Below are positions 8,664 to 15,297 of a DNA stretch of 64,000 bases, piece by piece (position 1 is the first letter of the stretch; each line of letters starts with the position of its first letter). The position numbers and the translations under genes are program-made. Below the pieces are notes generated by a model. It had not been told where the DNA came from, did not search any database, and saw only the letters and a list, made by a program, of their open reading frames with translations. This stretch comes from Gammaproteobacteria bacterium UBA6724 (GTDB lineage: Bacteria; Pseudomonadota; Gammaproteobacteria; Pseudomonadales; Azotimanducaceae), in the NCBI GenBank assembly GCA_002454165.1, contig DKIG01000006.1, forward strand, positions 29,817 through 93,816, in the 5' to 3' direction.

Positions 8664-9764
8664 CTAGGCAGTCCTGTCTAGTGGCATCTCAAATGGCGTT
8701 CGGGAAGGCAGAGTATCCTTCGTCTTGTCTCGCAATTCACGCACCATGGATTCGGTTGTCGTCCAGTCCACGCAAGCATCGGTTACGGAAACGCCGTATT
8801 TCAGATCATTCAAATCCTGTGGCATAGATTGATTACCCCAATGCAGATTGCTCTCCACCATGAGCCCGATAATGGAGCGATTGCCCGCCAGGATTTGATC
8901 GCTTGCGTTTGCCATGACCAGGGGTTGCTGGGCAGGATCCTTGTTTGAGTTGGCATGGCTACAATCAATCATGATGTTGGCGGGAATCCCCACACGGAGT
9001 AGTAGCTGCTCACACAGCTTGACATGAGCCGCATCGTAATTGGTCTTGCCGCCACCACCTCGTAGCACGATATGGGCATGCCGGTTACCGCGGGTGTGGA
9101 TGACGGCAACTTCTCCCTGATGATTGATACCCAGGAAACGATGTGGCGCAGACACGGACTGCAAGGCGTTGATGGCGACTTCAAGATTACCGTCAGTGCC
9201 GTTTTTGAAACCCACTGCCGAAGACAAGCCGCTTGCCATTTCCCGGTGAGTTTGTGATTCAGTGGTTCTGGCACCTATGGCGCTCCAGGAGATGAGGTCC
9301 TGGAGATATTGTGGTGTGACCGGATCCAGCGCCTCGGTTGAGGTCGGCAAGCCCAGTTCCGCCAGGTCCATCAGCAGTTTGCGTCCCTGCTGTAATCCTT
9401 CAGATATATTGAAAGAATCATTCATCAGCGGGTCGTTGATAAAACCCTTCCAACCCACTGTCGTCCGCGGCTTTTCAAAATAAACTCGCATCACGAGGAA
9501 AAGGGTGTCATCAACCTCGTCAGCTAGTGCCTTGAGCTTTTTGGCATAGTCCATCGCTGCCACTGCATCATGGATTGAGCAGGGTCCGATGATAAGAAGC
9601 AGACGATGGTCCTGCCGCTCCAGAATGTTTTTGATGGCAAGGCGTCCTTTGGCAACTGTCATCAGTGCCTGCTCAGAGGCTGGCAGTACCTGTTTCAAGG
9701 CTTCTGGATTGATGAGAGTTTCTTCACTCAACACGTTAATGTCATCCATTTTAATTTGGTTCAT
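8664..9764 (-). CDS. aroF: 3-deoxy-7-phosphoheptulonate (DAHP) synthase, class I-alpha, AroF-like
   Basis: Condenses phosphoenolpyruvate with erythrose 4-phosphate, the first step of the shikimate pathway. Family hallmarks are LLLIIGPCSIHD, VYFEKPRTTVGWKG, IGARTTESQTHREMASGLS, VGFKNGTDG and a metal-site IDCSHANSNKD. The run STEALDPVTPQYLQDLISW is closer to AroF than to AroG or AroH as I recall them, so feedback by tyrosine is possible but not shown. The start at 9764 (MNQIKMDD) is chosen over 9788 because AGGAAGG lies 6 nt upstream. Length is 366 aa. A second DAHP synthase of a different subclass lies at 47667-48773. Confidence 0.93.
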   Translation of the reverse strand: MNQIKMDDINVLSEETLINPEALKQVLPASEQALMTVAKGRLAIKNILERQDHRLLLIIGPCSIHDAVAAMDYAKKLKALADEVDDTLFLVMRVYFEKPRTTVGWKGFINDPLMNDSFNISEGLQQGRKLLMDLAELGLPTSTEALDPVTPQYLQDLISWSAIGARTTESQTHREMASGLSSAVGFKNGTDGNLEVAINALQSVSAPHRFLGINHQGEVAVIHTRGNRHAHIVLRGGGGKTNYDAAHVKLCEQLLLRVGIPANIMIDCSHANSNKDPAQQPLVMANASDQILAGNRSIIGLMVESNLHWGNQSMPQDLNDLKYGVSVTDACVDWTTTESMVRELRDKTKDTLPSRTPFEMPLDRTA

Positions 9765-9975
9765 AGCCGTCCTTCCTGCGCCGCTCATGAGTTTCCATTT
9801 ACAATTTTTTGCTTGGCTACTATTTACACAAGGCGCGCATAATAATCACTGGCGCAGGGATTACAAGTAGTTATCCGAATAAAACCCATAGCCAGTCGGT
9901 CATGGCGACGCTTTTAGCAGTATAATGTGCCTGACTATCAACCGGCACTGGTGTCTTAAACCTGGCAACTAATAT

Positions 9976-10740
9976 ATGCAAGCTCCTGCCATTCTCTACA
10001 AACTTTACGAGCCGTTACTCTGGTCGCAAATCAGAAACGGACCCACGCCGCATCATATTGGCTTGATCGTTGACGGTAATCGCCGCTTTGCCCAGATGCA
10101 AAGCATGACATCCGCAGAGGGTCACCAGGCTGGTTCCCGCAAACTTGAAGATTTTCTGCGCTGGTGCTGGCGGCTCAATATCAAGATTGTGACTCTATAT
10201 GCCTTCTCTACGGAAAATCATAATCGGAATAAAGAGGAAGTTGATTATTTGATGCATTTAATTCTGCAAAAGTTAAAACAGTATCAGGCTGACCCGATGA
10301 TTATCAGGGAAGGGGTGAAGATTAAAGTCATTGGTCAACGTGACAATCTCTCTCAGGAAATGATCCAGGAGATTTGCAAAACAGAGGATCTGACTAAGGA
10401 GCATGACCGATTCCTGTTGAACATTGCAATTAGTTACGGGGGGCGAGCCGAGATTATTGATGCGGTCCGACAAGTGGCGAGAGACATCAAGGCGAACAAA
10501 TTGGTCCCTGATGATGTCAGTGAAGATTTGTTTGAACGGTATCTTTATACGGAAGGCTTGCCAGACCCGGATCTGATCATTCGTACTTCAGGGGAAGAGC
10601 GGTTATCCGGTTTTCTCTTATGGCAGAGTGCTTATTCAGAACTTTATTTTTCGGAAGTTTACTGGCCCGCTTTCAGGATGATTGATTTCTGGCGTGCGAT
10701 TAGAGTTTACCAACAGCGTGAGCGCCGATTCGGCAAATAA
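9976..10740 (+). CDS. cis-Prenyltransferase (undecaprenyl diphosphate synthase family), archaeal-looking
   Basis: The family adds isopentenyl units in cis to make polyprenyl diphosphates such as the undecaprenyl carrier. Visible motifs are IGLIVDGNRRFA (catalytic Asp), TLYAFSTEN, and the C-terminal DLIIRTSGEERLSGFLLWQS plus AYSELYF. Two traits differ from bacterial UppS: GNRRFA in place of GNGRWA, and an N-terminal LYKLYEPLLWSQIRNGPTP extension typical of archaeal homologues. The gene also stands alone rather than in the usual frr-uppS-cdsA cluster. It may be a laterally acquired enzyme with a different product length or lipid. Length is 254 aa; the ribosome site is weak. A TATAAT lies at 9921-9926 without a clear -35. 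Confidence 0.88.
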   Translation: MQAPAILYKLYEPLLWSQIRNGPTPHHIGLIVDGNRRFAQMQSMTSAEGHQAGSRKLEDFLRWCWRLNIKIVTLYAFSTENHNRNKEEVDYLMHLILQKLKQYQADPMIIREGVKIKVIGQRDNLSQEMIQEICKTEDLTKEHDRFLLNIAISYGGRAEIIDAVRQVARDIKANKLVPDDVSEDLFERYLYTEGLPDPDLIIRTSGEERLSGFLLWQSAYSELYFSEVYWPAFRMIDFWRAIRVYQQRERRFGK

Positions 10741-10784
10741 CTGCGGTAAATAATTGCGGTAAATAGTTGTGGTAAATAGCCGCC
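10738..10784 (+). repeat. 13-nt tandem repeat beginning at the stop codon of the prenyltransferase gene
   Basis: Units TAACTGCGGTAAA (10738-10750), TAATTGCGGTAAA (10751-10763) and TAGTTGTGGTAAA (10764-10776) are followed by a partial fourth, TAGCCGCC. The first unit includes the TAA stop codon, so every copy carries a stop. The end of the coding sequence (TCGGCAAA) resembles half a unit. It looks like a slipped-strand expansion in the spacer before the convergent gene. Confidence 0.85.
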
Positions 10785-10807
10785 AAGTCATAAAGCGATC
10801 AAGGGAT

Positions 10808-11311
10808 TTATCCGGGTATGAGTTCAAATAACCAGACACTTTCATTCTCCACAGCCTCCGGTGTCAGGCCGGCTTGGTATTTATCATTAAACCGTTGCAA
10901 CACAGCCGGGATCTGTTCGCCTTCGCGCACCCGGTTGCACCGCATTTCATAAAGTTTTCCGCCGGCACGAATAATAACCTTATTGTGTCCCATCAACTGG
11001 TGGGGCCAACGTTTCCAGATTCGTCCCATGCGAGATTTCATATAATTGCTGTAAACATAGACACGATTGTCGTGTACTGCCAGCCACAGGACCCGGGAGC
11101 GTTGAGTATGCCGGGTCTCCATCTCCAGGGTGACAAATTCGTCCAGGAAGGACCAGTCTTCAACATCGGTCACCAATTCGCCAGATTGGAAGGCTCCCCC
11201 GGCGACAATTTCCACGGGTCCATCGTGAAATCTGACATACATCAGCAAGCAAACCACCAACAATAATACCAGCAGGAGAATGCCCAGAAACCATTTGAGC
11301 CCGGTAGTCAT
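10808..11311 (-). CDS. Conserved hypothetical membrane-anchored protein
   Basis: A 167-aa protein with one N-terminal membrane helix (about residues 5-26, LGILLLVLLLVVCLLMYV) followed by a soluble domain of alternating strands. Segments such as RSRVLWLAVHDNRVYVYS and KVIIRAGGKLYEMRCNRV look like a small beta-barrel, possibly of the split-barrel nitroreductase/PNPOx type. That is a fold impression only. An in-frame GTG lies directly before the ATG at 11311; GGAG 8 nt upstream of the ATG supports 11311. It lies convergent to the prenyltransferase gene and divergent from nothing recognisable. Function unknown. Confidence 0.7.
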   Translation of the reverse strand: MTTGLKWFLGILLLVLLLVVCLLMYVRFHDGPVEIVAGGAFQSGELVTDVEDWSFLDEFVTLEMETRHTQRSRVLWLAVHDNRVYVYSNYMKSRMGRIWKRWPHQLMGHNKVIIRAGGKLYEMRCNRVREGEQIPAVLQRFNDKYQAGLTPEAVENESVWLFELIPG

Positions 11312-11362
11312 CACTGATCTCCTTTTATCGGCAAGGCAAGTATCCTGACCAGGGGACGAATC

Positions 11363-11875
11363 TTATATGCCCATCATGGTTTTGAATTTTACGGCAGTTT
11401 CCGTGGGCCTACCTCTTCCACCGCGAATGACGCCCGGGATTGACCATTTGGGTCTTTGCGTTTTTTTAAGATTACGAATGTTTGGATTTTTGATAAGAGC
11501 AATTTGTATCAGTGCGGTTTCCAATTCATTACGAATCTGCTTTGAGACTACCTTCTTGCTTCCCTCTGGTGCCACAATGAACATTGCTGGAGTTCCAGTT
11601 TTGCCTTCTTTTTTGAGGGCATCGTTGTAGCATCTAAGTTGCTCCTGCTGCATGCACTCCTCACGCATTGTGCTCGTCGTCTGACCGATATAGTAGGGGG
11701 AATAGCCCTGCACATGGCGGAGAGCAAAAATATAACAGCCCTGTTTTTTGGACATTCCTTCTTCATCCAATAAGGCAAGAAATTTTTCGACTTGGGACTT
11801 ACCAATTAATCTGGTGATCCGTTTTTTGGCAACCGGAATTTTGAAGGGACCGTAAATTTCTAATTTGTTAGACAT
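11363..11875 (-). CDS. Small GIY-YIG nuclease-like protein
   Basis: 170 aa, AT-rich compared with its neighbours. GCYIFALRHVQGYSPYYIGQT reads as the two GIY and YIG strands (GCY and YIG), followed by REECMQQ where a catalytic Arg would fall and a later NELETALIQIAL with a possible catalytic Glu. The C-terminus (RGGRGRPTETAVKFK) is basic. A ribosome site (AAGGAAAT) precedes the ATG. GIY-YIG domains occur in homing enzymes, repair nucleases and restriction enzymes. No partner gene points to one of these, and the gene may have been acquired laterally. Confidence 0.55.
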   Translation of the reverse strand: MSNKLEIYGPFKIPVAKKRITRLIGKSQVEKFLALLDEEGMSKKQGCYIFALRHVQGYSPYYIGQTTSTMREECMQQEQLRCYNDALKKEGKTGTPAMFIVAPEGSKKVVSKQIRNELETALIQIALIKNPNIRNLKKTQRPKWSIPGVIRGGRGRPTETAVKFKTMMGI

Positions 11876-12138
11876 AATTATTTCCTTAAAATTTTCCTGT
11901 ATATTTGTGTCTTCATTTTATGGTTTACATGCGATTTACATTTACCATTCAGCCAATATACCAAAAAAATATAATATTTACACTGTTATTATCCTTTATT
12001 GGCGTGTACATATTCGTGTGTATAAATCATGTTTCACTGGGTTGATTGGGAATAACAAAAAATATCCAGGATTTACCAGCTTCGTCAGACAGGATAAATT
12101 ATCGGGTTTCCCGCTCAGGATTATTCTATACTGAGTCT
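11876..12138. other. AT-rich intergenic stretch with nothing recognised
   Basis: Between the GIY-YIG-like gene and the ald promoter the sequence is AT-rich, with stops in all frames. A short in-frame stretch at 11865-12134 on the plus strand has no ribosome site and no recognisable protein. I see no tRNA, no repeat and no clear terminator here. Confidence 0.5.
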
Positions 12139-12204
12139 ATAATGCAGAGGCTCCTGGGAGGGGTAACAGGGAGCCTGTGTTGGCTTTCTCGGCTACTTAG
12201 GAGG
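12139..12204 (+). promoter_or_regulatory. ald promoter -10, leader hairpin and ribosome-binding site
   Basis: TATAAT at 12139-12144 is a perfect -10 with a weak -35. The expected start of transcription (about 12151) falls in a hairpin formed by AGGCTCC (12149-12155) and GGAGCCT (12171-12177), 7 bp with a 15-nt loop. AGGAGG at 12199-12204 sits 5 nt before the ATG. A stem at the very 5' end of the mRNA may protect it or regulate translation; this is inference. Confidence 0.5.
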
Positions 12205-12209
12205 TTGTT

Positions 12210-13328
12210 ATGCTGGTGGGTATCCCGAAGGAAATCAAAAACCACGAATATCGGGTTGGCTTGCTACCCGCTGGGGTGCGGGAACTGGTACATCATGGAC
12301 ACCAGGTCATTGTTGAAAAGGACGCAGGGGGCGGCGTTGGTTTTGACGATGCGGCTTATGAGAAGGCAGGCGCCAGTGTCCTGTCTGCCCCGGAGGAGAT
12401 ATTTGCCCGCGCCGAGTTGCTGGTTAAGGTGAAGGAACCCCAGGCATCCGAGCGCGCTATGCTACGCGAAGCGCAAACCCTCTTTACCTATCTGCATCTC
12501 GCGCCTGATTTGCCCCAGACCAAGGAGCTATTGCAGAGCGGCGCCACCTGTATCGCCTATGAGACAGTGACCGATGCTCAGGGTCGTCTGCCTCTCTTGG
12601 CGCCCATGTCGGAAGTGGCGGGGCGGATGTCTGTCCAGGCTGGTGCCATGTGTCTTGAAAAGTCCCACGGTGGTAGCGGTATATTGCTGGGTGGTGTCCC
12701 TGGTACGCATCAGGCGCGGGTACTGGTCATCGGCGGCGGTGTCGTCGGTCAGAATGCAGCTCAGATGGCGGTCGGCATGGGTGCCAGGGTGACGATCATT
12801 GACCGGTCGCTTAATGTGCTGAAAAGCCTTGATCAACATTTCGGGAATAGGGTGCAGACCCTCTATTCAACCCATGATGCGATTATTGAGGAAACACAAA
12901 AGGCAGACCTGGTCATAGGCGCGGCCCTGGTCCCCGGTGCCGCCGCACCCAAACTTGTCACCAAAGCGATGCTGAAAAAGATGCGCCCGGGTAGCGTCAT
13001 GGTTGATGTTGCCATTGATCAGGGCGGCTGCTTTGAAACCTCTCGCGCCACGACACATGACGATCCGATTTACCTGGTGGACGGCATCGTCCACTACTGC
13101 GTTGCCAACATGCCGGGAGCAGTGGCGAAAACTTCTACCGCTGCACTCAGCAATACCACGCTGCCTTTTGTGCTGGAACTGGCGAACCGGGGCGTGGAGG
13201 TAGCACTGGTTGCTAATCGCTATCTGCGACAGGGGCTTAATGTCTATCGGGGTCATGTTACTCACCCCCTTGTTTCCGAAGCACATAATATGGAATACAG
13301 ACCTCCGGAATCCCTCTTCCCCGCCTGA
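12210..13328 (+). CDS. ald: Alanine dehydrogenase
   Basis: NAD-dependent oxidative deamination of L-alanine to pyruvate and ammonia, or the reverse. The 372-aa product matches the family from MLVGIPKEIKNHEYRV through the substrate-binding region, the nucleotide-binding glycine motif VLVIGGGVVGQNAAQMAVGM near residues 170-190, MVDVAIDQGGCFETS and the C-terminal NVYRGHVTHPLVSEAH. It is a free-standing gene with its own promoter and a strong AGGAGG ribosome site. It forms the left chromosomal flank of the secretion island. Confidence 0.96.
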   Translation: MLVGIPKEIKNHEYRVGLLPAGVRELVHHGHQVIVEKDAGGGVGFDDAAYEKAGASVLSAPEEIFARAELLVKVKEPQASERAMLREAQTLFTYLHLAPDLPQTKELLQSGATCIAYETVTDAQGRLPLLAPMSEVAGRMSVQAGAMCLEKSHGGSGILLGGVPGTHQARVLVIGGGVVGQNAAQMAVGMGARVTIIDRSLNVLKSLDQHFGNRVQTLYSTHDAIIEETQKADLVIGAALVPGAAAPKLVTKAMLKKMRPGSVMVDVAIDQGGCFETSRATTHDDPIYLVDGIVHYCVANMPGAVAKTSTAALSNTTLPFVLELANRGVEVALVANRYLRQGLNVYRGHVTHPLVSEAHNMEYRPPESLFPA

Positions 13329-13450
13329 GTTTGGGACGGATGTCGGGTCATTTCCAGGGATAATTCTCTAGCCGCTTCAAGCAATTCTCCCACAGAATAA
13401 ACAGCCATATCCTCTGGTCTGCTCCTGCCGCCACTCCTTAGAGTAACGGC

Positions 13451-14407
13451 ATGAACCTGGACGACAAACAGCAGCGATTGCAGACCAAACTGAGATCGGA
13501 AATGGGTCCAGTCATTCTTGGCGCGCTGAATGATTCGGCGGTTATTGAAGTCCTGCTGAATGCTGACGGTCTGCTGTGGGTGGAGCGAATGGGGCATCCC
13601 ATGGAGCAGGCCGGCGAGATGACGCCAGTGAATGCGCTGTCTCTGCTAGGTACCATCGCCTCCTCATTGGGTACCACCATCACCAGTGACAATCCGGTGC
13701 TTGAAGGAGAATTGATTACTGACGGTAGCCGGGTTGAAGGGATCATCCCACCGATTACCAGCGCACCATCTTTTGTTATCCGTAAACGCGCCCTTGCCGT
13801 TTACAGTCTGGCGCAATATGAAGCCACTGGCATCATGACGGCGCCTCAGTATGAAGCCATCCTCCAGGCAATCCGCCAACACGACAATATTCTGGTTGCA
13901 GGCGGCACTGGCAGTGGTAAGACCACCCTGGTCAACGCACTGATTCAAGCGATCACCGACATCTATCCCGAGGAACGTTTGATCATCCTTGAGGACACGA
14001 CGGAAATACAGGCAAGCGCACAAAACATTCTGGCATTACGCACCTCACCCCGGGTCACCATGAGAGCACTGCTACGCGCAACACTAAGACTGAGACCTGA
14101 TCGCATTCTGGTCGGTGAGGTGCGCGGCGAGGAGGCACTGACCCTGCTCAAGGCATGGAACACCGGGCATCCCGGTGGCATTGCCACGATCCACGCCAAT
14201 GATGTGAAGAGTTCCCTCGGCAGAATGGAACAATTAGTAGCCGAATCCGGCACTGAATCTGGCAAGGAGAAACTTATTGCAGAATCAATAGACCTGATTA
14301 TTGGCATTGAAAAATTCCAGGGGAAATGGCGATTGACCGACCTGCTCAGGGTTGAGGGCTATGACATGAATAGGGGTTATCACATCGCAGGAGTTACCAC
14401 CAAATGA
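13451..14407 (+). CDS. trbB: P-type conjugative transfer ATPase TrbB (VirB11-like)
   Basis: Hexameric secretion ATPase at the cytoplasmic face of the type IV secretion channel. 318 aa. Walker A GGTGSGKTT lies at about residues 151-159, followed by LIILEDTTEIQ (Asp box), the Walker B region RPDRILVGEVRGEEA and the His box GGIATIHAND, all in family order. As first gene of the set it matches the Ti-plasmid trb order. No strong ribosome site is seen before the ATG. TrbB is itself related to the pilus ATPase further downstream, so the island encodes two GspE-superfamily ATPases. Confidence 0.95.
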   Translation: MNLDDKQQRLQTKLRSEMGPVILGALNDSAVIEVLLNADGLLWVERMGHPMEQAGEMTPVNALSLLGTIASSLGTTITSDNPVLEGELITDGSRVEGIIPPITSAPSFVIRKRALAVYSLAQYEATGIMTAPQYEAILQAIRQHDNILVAGGTGSGKTTLVNALIQAITDIYPEERLIILEDTTEIQASAQNILALRTSPRVTMRALLRATLRLRPDRILVGEVRGEEALTLLKAWNTGHPGGIATIHANDVKSSLGRMEQLVAESGTESGKEKLIAESIDLIIGIEKFQGKWRLTDLLRVEGYDMNRGYHIAGVTTK

Positions 14408-14757
14408 TGAAGGACGCATGGCAATTATTAAAAAGACGCTTAACGGCACCGGGCTTCATAGGAGCAAAGACACGCTATCTGCTAGTCGGCTGTCTGATGT
14501 TATTGATGAGCCCGGAACTGGCATTGGCGGCGGCAGAGGTTGCCATGCCCTGGGACTCTCCTTTGAAACAGTTGCAAGCAAGCCTGACGGGACCGGTGGC
14601 TTTGGCGGTCTCCATCGTGGGGGTAGCGATCTGCGGCGCGGCGCTGGTATTTGGCGGCGAGTTGTCAGAATTTACTAAACGCATGGTGATGCTGGTGCTG
14701 GCGATCAGTATTTTGATGGGCGCCTCCACGCTCATTACTACCCTGTTTGTTACTTAA
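14404..14757 (+). CDS. trbC: Major conjugative pilin TrbC (VirB2-like)
   Basis: 117-aa precursor of the T-pilus subunit. A long signal peptide ends near ELALAAAEVA (about residue 43). Two hydrophobic helices follow (GPVALAVSIVGVAICGAALVFGG and MVMLVLAISILMGASTLITT), the usual VirB2 layout. The ATG overlaps the trbB stop (ATGATGA), a coupling signal. A second ATG directly follows the first. No separate TraF-like cyclising protease is in the window. Confidence 0.88.
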   Translation: MMKDAWQLLKRRLTAPGFIGAKTRYLLVGCLMLLMSPELALAAAEVAMPWDSPLKQLQASLTGPVALAVSIVGVAICGAALVFGGELSEFTKRMVMLVLAISILMGASTLITTLFVT

Positions 14758-14797
14758 CATTTTCTGAACCAATCTCAAGGAAGAGGCTGATATCCAC

Positions 14798-15100
14798 ATG
14801 GAAGAACTAACCCCCATCCCCCTGCAACGGGCTTTGTTGCGCCCGGATCACATGATGGGCTGCGAACGCGAACTATTTCTCTTGTCCGGCATCATCGTCG
14901 CGCTCTTGACGCTGGTGTCCTTTGATTGGGTCGCCGCTGTTGCCGGTGGGCTAATTTGGATATGCACCCTCTGGTCTCTGCGTCGGATGGCGAAAACAGA
15001 CCCCCTGATGAGCAAGGTGTATATCCGACATATCCGGTACGCACCCTATTACCCGGCACGGTCAACTCCCTTCGCTCCCAGTAGTCGCCACGATAGATAG
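14798..15100 (+). CDS. trbD: TrbD (VirB3-like) inner-membrane protein
   Basis: 100-aa membrane protein. IPLQRALLRPDHMMGCEREL is the conserved VirB3/TrbD N-terminus, followed by a hydrophobic hairpin (LFLLSGIIVALLTLVSFDWVAAVAGGLIWI) and the family-typical DPLMSKVYIRHIRY. In related systems it associates with the VirB4/TrbE ATPase. An AAGGAAGAGG stretch lies upstream at a long distance from the ATG. Confidence 0.88.
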   Translation: MEELTPIPLQRALLRPDHMMGCERELFLLSGIIVALLTLVSFDWVAAVAGGLIWICTLWSLRRMAKTDPLMSKVYIRHIRYAPYYPARSTPFAPSSRHDR

Positions 15101-15297
15101 GTGCTGTCTCGTGTTTGTTATTGACAACGCATTCATAAAATCTGTCGTCAGAACCAGGATTTGCGATAACCGATTTTTAATATGAGATTAGTGAAAATAT
15201 GAGATTAGCGAAGTCTTCAATCTGGCGGCCGGAGGTAGCATTTGAACATGAGTCACGACAGAGCGCGCGCAAGGCATATTGATAACAGGAATTACCA
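15101..15297 (+). other. Gap inside the trb operon with a 17-nt tandem duplication
   Basis: A 197-bp break separates trbD from trbE, in contrast to the tight spacing elsewhere. TATGAGATTAGTGAAAA (15181-15197) is followed directly by a second copy with two changes. A TTGACA at 15121 has no -10 at proper distance. AGGAATTACCA just before 15298 serves as the trbE ribosome site. The gap may mark a lost small gene or an internal regulatory point. Confidence 0.5.

Noticed and set aside
9921..9926. TATAAT as full promoter of the prenyltransferase gene
   Set aside because: The hexamer is perfect but nothing like a -35 is found at 16-18 nt, so it is mentioned only in the gene entry.
13415..13440. CTCCTGCCGCCA near the ald-trbB gap as a left copy of the selC 3' end
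   Set aside because: The match to the tRNA end is short and gapped (it lacks the CTACCTCTT part), well within chance.
15121..15141. TTGACA ... TAAAAT as an internal promoter before trbE
   Set aside because: The spacing is only 9 nt, too short for a sigma-70 promoter.
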